Origin: CAXBES01 sp963974915
Lineage (GTDB): Bacteria > Bacteroidota > Bacteroidia > Flavobacteriales > Flavobacteriaceae
Direction of reading: 5' to 3'
NCBI GenBank assembly: GCA_963974915.1
Contig: CAXBES010000002.1
Span: 1-64,000, forward strand
DNA length: 64,000 nucleotides
A program made the position numbers and the translations under genes. Shown here piece by piece: positions 43,876 through 51,837 of this stretch (position 1 is the stretch's first letter; each line of letters opens with the position of its first letter). The notes below the pieces were generated by a model. It saw only the letters and a list, made by a program, of their open reading frames with translations. It ran no database searches and was not told where the DNA came from.

Positions 43876-44658
43876 ATGGCAACAAAAACTGAAATTACAG
43901 TAGAAGAAAAATTAAGAGCGCTGTACGATTTACAATTAATTGATTCTCGTATAGATGAGATAAGAAACGTGCGCGGAGAGCTTCCTTTAGAAGTTGAAGA
44001 CCTTGAAGATGAAGTTGCGGGAATGAACACTCGTCTCGAAAAATTAAATGCAGACCTTGAAGTAATTGAAGACAATATTAAAGGTAAGAAGAATCTTATT
44101 GAAGAGGCAAAAGCCTTAATCAAAAAGTACAAAACTCAGCAAGACAACGTTCGAAACAATAGAGAATACAACTCTTTAAGTAAAGAAGTTGAGTTTCAGG
44201 AGCTCGAAATTCAGTTGGCAGATAAGCACATTAAGGAATTTAAGGCACAAATTGAACAAAAAGCTCAGGTAATCGAAGAAACAAAAGAGCGATTAAAAGC
44301 TCGTGAAGATCACTTAAAGCATAAACAAGGTGAATTAGACGAGATTCTTTCTGAAACTGAAAAGGAAGAAAAATCATTGATTAAAGAATCTGAGAACTTC
44401 CAAAAGAAGATCGAAGAACGTTTAATTAATGCTTACAAAAGAATTCGCACTAATGTAAAAAACGGATTGGCAGTAGTTCCTGTTGAACGCGGCGCATCCG
44501 GAGGTTCTTTCTTTACGATCCCACCTCAAATTCAAATGGAAATTGCATCGAGAAAGAAGATCATTACCGATGAACACAGTGGTAGAATCTTGGTAGACCC
44601 TGATCTTGCAAATGAAGAAAAAGAAAAAATGGACAAACTTTTTGCTAAACTGAAATAG
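43876..44658 (+). CDS. coiled-coil protein with degenerate C4 zinc ribbon (CT398-like)
   Basis: A protein of 260 aa. Residues about 25-190 form a long Glu/Lys-rich coiled coil. Residues about 205-240 correspond to the C-terminal zinc ribbon of this family, but the four cysteines are replaced (RGASGGSFFTIPPQ, then TDEHSGR), so zinc cannot be held in the usual way. Fold and position of IPPQ are kept. It is immediately downstream of Nif3, a pairing seen in other bacteria. Confidence 0.88.
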   Translation: MATKTEITVEEKLRALYDLQLIDSRIDEIRNVRGELPLEVEDLEDEVAGMNTRLEKLNADLEVIEDNIKGKKNLIEEAKALIKKYKTQQDNVRNNREYNSLSKEVEFQELEIQLADKHIKEFKAQIEQKAQVIEETKERLKAREDHLKHKQGELDEILSETEKEEKSLIKESENFQKKIEERLINAYKRIRTNVKNGLAVVPVERGASGGSFFTIPPQIQMEIASRKKIITDEHSGRILVDPDLANEEKEKMDKLFAKLK

Positions 44659-44679
44659 AAACCGTCCTTTAAAAATAAC

Positions 44680-44710
44680 AAAGCCTTCACATTTTAATGA
44701 AGGCTTTTTT
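44680..44710 (+). terminator. rho-independent terminator
   Basis: AAAGCCTTCA-cattttaa-TGAAGGCTTT followed by T's. It ends the Nif3/coiled-coil transcript, 22 bp after the stop. Confidence 0.87.
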
Positions 44711-44766
44711 TGTACCTTAAACTGAAAGGATTTTAGCTGAAATCCGACCTACATAAAAATTTAAAA

Positions 44767-45447
44767 ATGAAAAAGCACTCAATACTTTTTGCGATAACAC
44801 TACTAATGGCAATGCAGGTCTCTTGTCAATCTTCAAATGACACTAATAAAGAAGCAGAAGCTAGAGCTCAAAAAGAATTAACGCCTGTACAAGTGGAAAT
44901 GGAATCAGGTTTGGCAAAAGCTTATTTCGCAAGCGGATGCTTTTGGTGTGTGGAAGCTATTTACGAAAGCGTGAAAGGGGTTAAAGAATCTATTTCAGGA
45001 TATAGCGGCGGACACACAGAAAATCCAACTTACGAATCAAGCAACACAGGACAAACCGGACATGCCGAAGCAGTTGAAATTATTTACGATCCATCTGTTG
45101 TGAGTTTCAGCACCTTAGTCGATGTATATTTTGGTTCCCAGAACATTACTCAAGTAAACGGCCAAGGTCCCGATAGAGGGAGTCAGTATCGATCTATAAT
45201 CTTTTATCAAAATGAGGAACAAAAACAGATTATTGATCAAAAAATAGCTGCGATTAACAAAACACTGGATGGTGAAGAGGTTGCCGCACAAGTTTTACCG
45301 TTTCAGAAATTCTGGAAAGCAGAAAATTATCACCAGGATTACGAAAGACTAAATCCGAGTAATCCGTATATTCAAAACGTATCTATTCCGAGGTTAAAAC
45401 GTTTTCAGAAGAAATTCCCGCAACTTTTAAAAGAAGATAGCCACTAA
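44767..45447 (+). CDS. msrA: peptide-methionine (S)-S-oxide reductase MsrA, lipoprotein form
   Basis: Repairs oxidised methionine, 226 aa. A lipoprotein signal (Cys20, QVSC) places it outside the cytoplasm. The MsrA domain starts near 50 with the catalytic motif GCFWC (Cys58). Substrate-site residues are in GYSGGHTENPTYE and GHAEAVEI, and the second conserved block is YHQDY. It therefore probably repairs envelope proteins. It is monocistronic and preceded by the strong terminator at 44680. Confidence 0.95.
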   Translation: MKKHSILFAITLLMAMQVSCQSSNDTNKEAEARAQKELTPVQVEMESGLAKAYFASGCFWCVEAIYESVKGVKESISGYSGGHTENPTYESSNTGQTGHAEAVEIIYDPSVVSFSTLVDVYFGSQNITQVNGQGPDRGSQYRSIIFYQNEEQKQIIDQKIAAINKTLDGEEVAAQVLPFQKFWKAENYHQDYERLNPSNPYIQNVSIPRLKRFQKKFPQLLKEDSH

Positions 45448-45495
45448 TTATTGCGCAACCCTATCGGTTTTCTATCATCTTTAAAATAAACGATT

Positions 45496-45924
45496 ATGAA
45501 AACTCTAAGAAAGATTTTAGTTCTAGGCTTAGTTACGGCTGTATTTTTTAGCTGTAAAAGTGATGATGATGCGTCTAGCAACTCAACGACAAGTTTGCAA
45601 GGCAGTTGGGATCTTGTTAATTTTTCAGGTACAGTATCAGGTTTTAATATTGATTATAATATTGGAGATGTAATTTGGACATTTAACACCTCAACTTTAC
45701 AACTCACTGTAGAAAATAATATAGTAAGTACCGGTCCGGAAGATATCTTCGCCCGTTACGACACCGGAATATACTCTTACCAAGTAGTTGAGATCGCAGG
45801 TGAAGACACCCTTTTTATCGATGGGGAGGACAACGGGATCATCATTTTTCAAAATGCATCTTTTCAATTAACTGAAGCCCAAAGCCCTGCCGATGCCTCT
45901 TTTACGACCTTTGAGCGCAGATAG
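45496..45924 (+). CDS. lipocalin-like lipoprotein
   Basis: A protein of 142 aa. A lipoprotein signal (Cys20, FFSC), followed by a DDDASSN linker, precedes a small beta-barrel-like body beginning LQGSWDLVNFSG. This start resembles the G-x-W motif of lipocalin-like domains of Bacteroidota. No conserved catalytic residues are visible. It follows msrA by 48 bp but may have its own promoter. The function is unknown. Confidence 0.75.
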   Translation: MKTLRKILVLGLVTAVFFSCKSDDDASSNSTTSLQGSWDLVNFSGTVSGFNIDYNIGDVIWTFNTSTLQLTVENNIVSTGPEDIFARYDTGIYSYQVVEIAGEDTLFIDGEDNGIIIFQNASFQLTEAQSPADASFTTFERR

Positions 45925-45926
45925 AT

Positions 45927-46721
45927 CTAATTTGTAGCTTTTAATTCGTACAGCAACGGATATAATTTATTGAGTTGCTGATAGTAACCCTTCTCATTTT
46001 TTATCAAGCCCGGGAAGATATTATAGGGTGACTCTTCAAATTCATTAAGGTATTCAATTTTTAATCCCGCTTTTGCAAGTGCAGTAACGACGTTACCTAA
46101 ACCGTGGTTCCAGGCGTATTCCTTACTTATCATTTTTGAGGCGGTATTGGCGTATGTGCCTTCATACTCTTCATATATAACTTCATCCTGTTGATAACCG
46201 TACTTCATTTGAGGTGGGGATACCGTATAATCGAACATCCAGGCAATTGGATGAAATTCCACAATATAGAAAACACCGCCCGGTTTCAGGCGTTCAGCTA
46301 TCATCTCAGCCCACGGATTAAGATCCGGCAACCATCCAATAGTTCCATAGCTTGTGAAAACGATATCGAATGTTTCAGAAACATATTTTGAAGTGTCGAG
46401 CACATTACAACACACGAATTTAGCATTTAAATCGAGTTCGGAAGCTAATTTCTCTGCCAGAGTTATAGCCTCATCACTTAGATCAATACCGGTACAACTT
46501 GCACCTAATTTACTCCAACTTAATGTATCCTGACCAAAATGACACTGAAGATGCAGTAATGATTTTCCCGAAACATCTCCAAGTGCTTCCAATTCAAAAC
46601 TATTTAATGAACTTTTTCCTTTCTTAAAATCCTCCATTCCATAGAAATCGCTAGTTGCATGAATTGCCACTTTTTGATTCCAGGTGTTCCTATTTACTTC
46701 AAATTCTTTATTCTTATTCAA
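45927..46721 (-). CDS. class I SAM-dependent methyltransferase (TTG start)
   Basis: A protein of 264 aa. The SAM-binding core starts with LLHLQCHFGQDTLSW (motif I), with the acidic residue in GIDLSDEAI. The family-specific IVEFHPIAWMFD lies near 155-166. The substrate is unknown; the motif is not that of a named methyltransferase. The TTG start yields MNKNKEFEVNRNTWNQ, and no ATG occurs before residue 28. It converges with the lipoprotein gene across 2 bp. Confidence 0.88.
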   Translation of the reverse strand: MNKNKEFEVNRNTWNQKVAIHATSDFYGMEDFKKGKSSLNSFELEALGDVSGKSLLHLQCHFGQDTLSWSKLGASCTGIDLSDEAITLAEKLASELDLNAKFVCCNVLDTSKYVSETFDIVFTSYGTIGWLPDLNPWAEMIAERLKPGGVFYIVEFHPIAWMFDYTVSPPQMKYGYQQDEVIYEEYEGTYANTASKMISKEYAWNHGLGNVVTALAKAGLKIEYLNEFEESPYNIFPGLIKNEKGYYQQLNKLYPLLYELKATN

Positions 46722-46886
46722 GACGTATTTTTATTAATGATTTATTAATTAAATTAACAATTATAACTCATAAATTAACACAAAAGAGTATATTTTTTGA
46801 ATTTTAGTTAAACACGGGTTAAATAACTTTACCCATTGCCACATTACTTGTAAATTTAAATAACTAATCTAAAAACACGAGAAATT

Positions 46887-47042
46887 ATGAGAGATTTACT
46901 TTGGCTAATAATTGTTATTTTGGTAATTGGATGGCTTATCGGCTATTTTGCATTTCCGGCAATTGGAAACCTAATTCATATTTTATTAGTATTAGCGGTT
47001 ATCGCTATTCTATATAAAATAATTACAGGAAGAAGACTATAA
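46887..47042 (+). CDS. lmo0937/DUF5670-family small membrane protein
   Basis: A very short gene of 51 aa. The product starts MRDLLWLIIVILVIGWLIGY, then FAFPAIGNLIHILLVLAVIAIL, and ends KIITGRRL. This is the layout of the lmo0937-type small membrane proteins: one helix, a glycine turn and a second helix. Such proteins are often stress-induced in other bacteria, but nothing proves that here. It is followed 22 bp later by another tiny gene. Confidence 0.82.
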   Translation: MRDLLWLIIVILVIGWLIGYFAFPAIGNLIHILLVLAVIAILYKIITGRRL

Positions 47043-47064
47043 TTAAACACTTAAACACGCAATC

Positions 47065-47190
47065 ATGAAAAAAAGAGCATTCATTTTATTATTCGCATTT
47101 GGAATTTTAGGAACCACAACTTTTACAAGTTGTAGAGAAAAATCTACTGTCGAAAAGGTAGCAGACGATGTTGAAGATGCAGTAGATTAA
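47065..47190 (+). CDS. small lipoprotein
   Basis: A gene of 41 codons. A lipoprotein signal MKKRAFILLFAFGILGT with lipobox FTSC (Cys23) leads to a short tail REKSTVEKVADDVEDAVD. The tail is amphipathic and charged. No family is assigned. It is probably co-transcribed with the DUF5670 gene, and both would be targeted to the envelope. Confidence 0.7.
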   Translation: MKKRAFILLFAFGILGTTTFTSCREKSTVEKVADDVEDAVD

Positions 47191-47216
47191 TCCTATATCC
47201 TAAACCCATTTTAACA

Positions 47217-47247
47217 AGTGCCCTTTCAGATTATCTGGGAGGGCACT
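47217..47247. terminator. stem-loop terminator between convergent genes
   Basis: AGTGCCCTTTCAGA-tta-TCTGGGAGGGCACT pairs along 14 bp if two G-T wobbles are allowed. It lacks a strong T-tract and overlaps the last bases of the GNAT gene stop codon. Confidence 0.6.
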
Positions 47248-47536
47248 AAACATTATAACCACTTGCCAAAATATCCTTCCATTCGGGATGCCGCTTTAAA
47301 TAAGATGCTACAAACGGACATAAGGGAACCAATTTGAGTTTCTCATCCCTAATTTGCTGAAAAACCTGTTTAACCATTGAAGAAGCAATCCCCTTTCCTT
47401 CCATTTCACTTGGAACCTCTGTATGCGTTAAATACATTTTATCTTCGGCTCTTATATAATCAATTAGTGCTAATTTACCCTCCAAACTCACTTCGAAGCG
47501 TTTTTTTTCTTTATTTTCTGAAACTTCAATTTCCAT
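47246..47536 (-). CDS. YjdJ-like GNAT N-acetyltransferase
   Basis: A small acetyltransferase of 96 aa. It has the fold's acetyl-CoA loop EMEGKGIASSMVKQVF and the preceding strand MYLTHTEVP. The final block LKLVPLCPFVASYLKRHPEW matches the short GCN5-related group that contains E. coli YjdJ. I chose the ATG at 47536, since the longer frame runs into the next gene. It lies 1 bp downstream of the YjdI-CDGSH gene, as yjdJ does in E. coli. Substrate unknown. Confidence 0.88.
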   Translation of the reverse strand: MEIEVSENKEKKRFEVSLEGKLALIDYIRAEDKMYLTHTEVPSEMEGKGIASSMVKQVFQQIRDEKLKLVPLCPFVASYLKRHPEWKDILASGYNV

Positions 47537-47537
47537 A

Positions 47538-47954
47538 TTATAAATTATGCGACCCGTCACAATACGGTTTATTTTCACTTTTAGCGCATCTGCAAAATGC
47601 TGTAATGCGTTTTTTCTCTTCCTCACTCCCATCATCATGCGTGATGATCAATGTACCATGCACCAACATAGGGCCACCATTAACAATCTCTATTTTGGTG
47701 GCTTCCGTGCTAGTTTCAGTAGCCTCTTCATTACCTTGAGATGTGTTTGAATAGTACGTTAATGCACCACTCGGACAAGCTTTCACAGCTGCTATAATCG
47801 AATTTGCCGTAGCGTTATTGATCTGAATCCAGGGCTTCTCCTTGGGTTTAAAAACTTCGGGCAAGCCATGTACACATTTCGCAGAATGAATGCATAGATT
47901 TGGTTTCCAAACCACAGTCACTTCATTATTAGAATATTCTTTAATCTTTTCCAT
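47538..47954 (-). CDS. YjdI-type divergent ferredoxin fused to a CDGSH iron-sulphur domain
   Basis: A protein of 138 aa. The N-terminal domain (about 8-72) is a Fer4_19/YjdI type with three cysteines (CIHSAKC and ACPSGAL). The C-terminal domain (about 90-138) has the CDGSH signature FCRCAKSENKPYCDGSH, which holds a 2Fe-2S cluster with three Cys and one His. I chose MEKIKEYSNN at 47954; the frame extends to 48218 but that part is not like any protein. Its partner is the downstream YjdJ-like acetyltransferase. Confidence 0.9.
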   Translation of the reverse strand: MEKIKEYSNNEVTVVWKPNLCIHSAKCVHGLPEVFKPKEKPWIQINNATANSIIAAVKACPSGALTYYSNTSQGNEEATETSTEATKIEIVNGGPMLVHGTLIITHDDGSEEEKKRITAFCRCAKSENKPYCDGSHNL

Positions 47955-48021
47955 ACTTAAAAGTACAAAAATTATGGCTTGAATAATAGTTTGTTTATTT
48001 TTACTGAAAATCCTTCCGAAG

Positions 48022-48720
48022 ATGAAAAAACTACTCGCAATATTGCTGTTAATTTGCTCATTTACGTCCTGTAATGAATTTACCAAGTCTTCCGAAGAAA
48101 AAAATGCGAGAGAGTTTATTCCAGACCACGACAAGAACCCTGTAATTTCTACTGCTGAAACTATAGCACTCAAAAATGGATACTTACAATGGAATGAGGT
48201 TGATAAAATTGATTTCACGTTTAATGTAGACCGAGGAGATTCACATTTTGAAAGATCCTGGTCCTGGGAACCTAAAACTGAAAATGTGACAAAGCGTTCG
48301 GCTAAGGATACCGTGAGTTATAATAGGTCTCAAATGGATAGTATTACCCGAAAGATCGACGCTTCTTTTATCAACGATAAATATTGGTTATTAGCCCCCT
48401 TTAATCTGGCCTGGGATGAAGGAACGACATTCTCGGAAGAAGAAAACAGCGTCGCTCCAATTTCTAAAGACACACTTAGAAAACTTACGGTAGTGTATGG
48501 TAACGAAGGAGGATACACGCCCGGGGATGCTTATGATTTTTACTTCGGAAAAGATTACGAGATCAAAGAATGGGTTTTTAGAAAAGGAAATGATTCGGTT
48601 CCCTCAATGATCAATACCTGGGAAGATTACGAAACTTTTAAGGGGATCAAAATTGCCAAAATGCATCAGGATAGCACCGGTAATTTTAAACTTTATTTTA
48701 CAAATATTTCGGTTCAATAA
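48022..48720 (+). CDS. uncharacterised lipoprotein
   Basis: A protein of 232 aa. A lipoprotein signal MKKLLAILLLICSFTSC (Cys17) precedes a soluble domain with no motif that I recognise. It is rich in Trp and Tyr (SWSWEPK, YDFYFGKDYEIKEWVF). It ends 2 bp before kynU, so it is the first gene of the kynurenine operon by position. A role in uptake or sensing of the pathway substrate is possible but unproven. Confidence 0.75.
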   Translation: MKKLLAILLLICSFTSCNEFTKSSEEKNAREFIPDHDKNPVISTAETIALKNGYLQWNEVDKIDFTFNVDRGDSHFERSWSWEPKTENVTKRSAKDTVSYNRSQMDSITRKIDASFINDKYWLLAPFNLAWDEGTTFSEEENSVAPISKDTLRKLTVVYGNEGGYTPGDAYDFYFGKDYEIKEWVFRKGNDSVPSMINTWEDYETFKGIKIAKMHQDSTGNFKLYFTNISVQ

Positions 48721-48722
48721 GT

Positions 48723-49985
48723 ATGAAAAACTCACTCGATTATGCTCGGTCACAGGACGAGCAAGATTCATTAAATAAATTTAGAAGTAGATTTCGCCTT
48801 CCGTTAAATGATAACGGCGAGCCTCTTATATATCTCTGCGGAAACTCTCTGGGGTTACAACCCGTAAAAACAGAAAGTTATATAAAACAAGAGCTTGAGG
48901 ATTGGGCGAAATTCGGCGTTGAAGGTCATACCGATGCAAAACATCCTTGGCTACCATACCACGAGTTTCTAACGCAGAGTATGGCAAAGATAGTAGGCGC
49001 AAAACCCTCGGAGGTAGTGATAATGAACACACTAACTACAAACCTCCACCTAATGATGGTGTCGTTCTATCAACCTACTAAAACAAAATATAAGATCATC
49101 GTTGAAAGTGACGCTTTCCCAAGTGATAAATACGCAGTTGAGAGTCAGTTGAAATTTCACGGCTACGATCCAAAAGAAGGTTTAATTCTGTGGAAACCAA
49201 GACCCGGTGAAGACCTTTGTCGATTTGAAGATCTGGAAAATATAATGAAGGAGCAGGGTGACGAAGTTGCATTACTAATGATAGGTAGCACCAATTACTA
49301 CAGCGGACAAGCATTTCCTCTCAAGAAAATAACAGAACTAGGTCACAAGCACAACTGTATGGTTGGATTCGATCTGGCGCATGGAGCAGGGAATATTCAA
49401 CCCAATTTGCACGAAGTGGGTGCAGATTTTGCGGTTTGGTGCACTTATAAATATTTAAATAGTGGTCCGGGTAGTTTAGGAGGATGTTTTGTACACGAGC
49501 GACATGAAAATAACAATGACCTTAAACGTTTTGCCGGTTGGTGGGGACATAACAAAGAAACAAGGTTTAATATGCGTCACGAATTCGATGCCCTTCAGGG
49601 AGCTGAAGGATGGCAGTTAAGTAATCCGCCAATTCTGTCCATGGCCGCGATTAGAGCTTCGCTCGACACCTTCGAAGAAGCGGGTTTTGACAATCTACGG
49701 GAGAAATCGGTTAAGTTAACCGGTTATTTAGAGTTTTTAATAGATGGTCTCAATGACGATCGTATTACGATCATCACCCCTCGAGATCCTTTAAGCAGAG
49801 GTTGCCAATTGTCAGTACAGGTAAAAAATGCAGATAAGAACTTACATACTAAATTAACTAATGCGGGAGTAATAAGTGATTGGCGGGAACCGGATGTAAT
49901 TCGCGTTGCACCGGCACCACTCTACAATAGTTTTGAGGATGTATTCCTGTTTGCAAATAAATTAAAAGAAGTTTTAGGTGAATAA
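48723..49985 (+). CDS. kynU: kynureninase
   Basis: A PLP enzyme cleaving 3-hydroxykynurenine (or kynurenine) to 3-hydroxyanthranilate (or anthranilate) plus alanine, 420 aa. The PLP lysine is Lys243 in WCTYKYLNSGPG, and FDLAHGAG is at about 216-223. The motif NSLGLQP near 41 is typical of the family. Length is normal. It is the first catabolic gene of an operon that continues with kmo (8-bp overlap). Confidence 0.96.
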   Translation: MKNSLDYARSQDEQDSLNKFRSRFRLPLNDNGEPLIYLCGNSLGLQPVKTESYIKQELEDWAKFGVEGHTDAKHPWLPYHEFLTQSMAKIVGAKPSEVVIMNTLTTNLHLMMVSFYQPTKTKYKIIVESDAFPSDKYAVESQLKFHGYDPKEGLILWKPRPGEDLCRFEDLENIMKEQGDEVALLMIGSTNYYSGQAFPLKKITELGHKHNCMVGFDLAHGAGNIQPNLHEVGADFAVWCTYKYLNSGPGSLGGCFVHERHENNNDLKRFAGWWGHNKETRFNMRHEFDALQGAEGWQLSNPPILSMAAIRASLDTFEEAGFDNLREKSVKLTGYLEFLIDGLNDDRITIITPRDPLSRGCQLSVQVKNADKNLHTKLTNAGVISDWREPDVIRVAPAPLYNSFEDVFLFANKLKEVLGE

Positions 49986-51393
49986 AGAAAATGTTTTAAT
50001 TATTGGAGCCGGGCTCTGTGGAACGCTGTTGGCTATTCGCTTAGCACAACGTGGCTATTATGTTGCATTAGTGGAAAAACGCCCGGACCTTCGGGAAATT
50101 GAGCAGGACGCCGGAAGATCTATTAATCTCGCTTTAAGTGACCGGGGTTTAAAGGGTCTAAGGTTAGTAGGCTTAGAAGCAAAAGCGAAGGAACAATGTA
50201 TCCCAATGCACGGACGCATGATCCATGACAAACAAGGGAACACTTTTTTGAGCAAATATAGCGGGAGAGAGGATGAATATATCAATTCCATTTCTCGTCC
50301 CGGACTAAATATACTGCTGCTGAATGAAGCCGAAAAATTCGAAAATATATCTCTTGTTTTTAATCACGGCTGTAAAACGGTTGATCTTGAAAATAGCAAG
50401 GCGGTCTTTAAAAACTACGAAAACAATGAAGAAGTCACCCTTAGTGGTGATGTTATTTTTGGGACCGATGGAGCCGGATCTGCGGTACGCAAAAGCATGT
50501 TTAACCACAAAAAATTCTTATTTAGTTTTTCACAAGAATGGCTAACGCATGGATATAAGGAAATTACAATTCCAAAAGCCGAGGACGGTGGCTATAGAAC
50601 TTATATAAACGCTTTGCACATTTGGCCACGAGGAGAAGATATGCTAATTGCACTTCCTAATTTAGATGGGAGCTTCACTGTAACCTTGTTCCTCCCCTAT
50701 TCTAACAGCGACTACTGTTTCGACAATCTCACCACGCCGGAAAAGGTTATGGAATACTTTACCAGCGAATTCCCGGATGCTGTTACTCTAATGCCAAATC
50801 TAGTTGAAGAATTCTTTGAAAATCCTACCGGACCCCTTGGCACTATTAAATGTTCTCCCTGGAATAGCTACGGAAAAACTTTACTTTTAGGAGATGCGGC
50901 TCATGCTATAGTTCCTTTCTACGGACAGGGAATGAACGCTTCCTTAGAAGATGTGGTAGTTTTAGATGAAATTATCGAAACATACTCTAAGAGTGCATCT
51001 GAAGGTTCTAATTGGAAAGCTGTTTTTGAAGCATACGAAACAACCAGAAAACGTGACACCGACGCTATAGCAGATTTGGCATTGGATAATTTTCACGAAA
51101 TGAAAGAACATACCGCCAGTGCCTTGTTTCAGCAAAAAAGAAAATTAGAAACTGCCTTTGAAGCCGAGTTTCCGGATGAGTATCAAAGTAAGTACTCAAT
51201 GGTAACTTTTAATGCCGATATTCCTTACTTTGCTGCTATGAATAAAGGAAGAGCCCAAGATAAAGCGATATTAAATTTGTTAGATGATGGTAAATTACCG
51301 GACTCACTAAGTTTGAAAGAAAAACTGGCTATAGTAAATAAAGAAACATTAGAAATACTGCACGATGATGCGGTAGTTCGAAACTTAAAATAG
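49978..51393 (+). CDS. kmo: kynurenine 3-monooxygenase (GTG start)
   Basis: An FAD-dependent hydroxylase converting kynurenine to 3-hydroxykynurenine, 471 aa. The dinucleotide motif GAGLCG is at 10-15 and the second FAD motif LLLGDAAHAIVPFYGQGMNASLED is near 302-325. Its GTG start lies within the last codons of kynU. The product order (Kmo before KynU in the pathway) is reversed in the gene order, as often seen. Membrane anchoring by the C-terminus, as in eukaryotic forms, is not obvious. Confidence 0.95.
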   Translation: MNKENVLIIGAGLCGTLLAIRLAQRGYYVALVEKRPDLREIEQDAGRSINLALSDRGLKGLRLVGLEAKAKEQCIPMHGRMIHDKQGNTFLSKYSGREDEYINSISRPGLNILLLNEAEKFENISLVFNHGCKTVDLENSKAVFKNYENNEEVTLSGDVIFGTDGAGSAVRKSMFNHKKFLFSFSQEWLTHGYKEITIPKAEDGGYRTYINALHIWPRGEDMLIALPNLDGSFTVTLFLPYSNSDYCFDNLTTPEKVMEYFTSEFPDAVTLMPNLVEEFFENPTGPLGTIKCSPWNSYGKTLLLGDAAHAIVPFYGQGMNASLEDVVVLDEIIETYSKSASEGSNWKAVFEAYETTRKRDTDAIADLALDNFHEMKEHTASALFQQKRKLETAFEAEFPDEYQSKYSMVTFNADIPYFAAMNKGRAQDKAILNLLDDGKLPDSLSLKEKLAIVNKETLEILHDDAVVRNLK

Positions 51394-51411
51394 CCGCGAT
51401 GCGGAAACATT

Positions 51412-51834
51412 ATGAGTAATAAAAGTAGACTAGTAGAAGGAAAAGCAACCCCAAGAGGTGCTTATCCCCATGTAAAACGTGTAGGTGATTTTATATTCAT
51501 TTCGGGTACAAGTTCTCGCTTACCGGATAACAGCTTCGCCGGCGTGCACCAAGTCGATGAAATGGGCAGTATGCATCTCGACATTAGAGAGCAGACTAAA
51601 GCCGTTTTGGAAAATATTAAAGATTATTTAGCGACAGAAGGTGCTTCAATGAATGATGTGGTCGATATCACGACATTTTTGGTGAATATGAATGATTTTG
51701 CCGGCTATAACGAAGTGTATGCTCAGTATTTTAATAAAGAAACCGGACCTACACGAACAACCGTAGCTGTCCATCAATTGCCGCATCCAAATCTAGTTGT
51801 TGAGATCAAGGCAATGGCTTATAAACCACAGTAG
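51412..51834 (+). CDS. RidA-family protein, probable 2-aminomuconate deaminase
   Basis: A protein of 140 aa of the YjgF/RidA fold. The core shows GDFIFISGTSSR, the interface motif DIREQTKAVLENIKDYL and the active-site Arg in TGPTRTTVAVHQLPHPNLVVEIK. In this operon it most likely removes ammonia from 2-aminomuconate to give 4-oxalocrotonate. A general RidA role is the alternative. It lies between kmo and the semialdehyde dehydrogenase gene. Confidence 0.85.
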   Translation: MSNKSRLVEGKATPRGAYPHVKRVGDFIFISGTSSRLPDNSFAGVHQVDEMGSMHLDIREQTKAVLENIKDYLATEGASMNDVVDITTFLVNMNDFAGYNEVYAQYFNKETGPTRTTVAVHQLPHPNLVVEIKAMAYKPQ

Positions 51835-51837
51835 AAA

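Noticed and set aside
47955..48218. N-terminal extension of the YjdI-CDGSH gene
   Set aside because: It overlaps the divergent lipoprotein gene on the other strand and has no similarity to the family. The start at 47954 fits.
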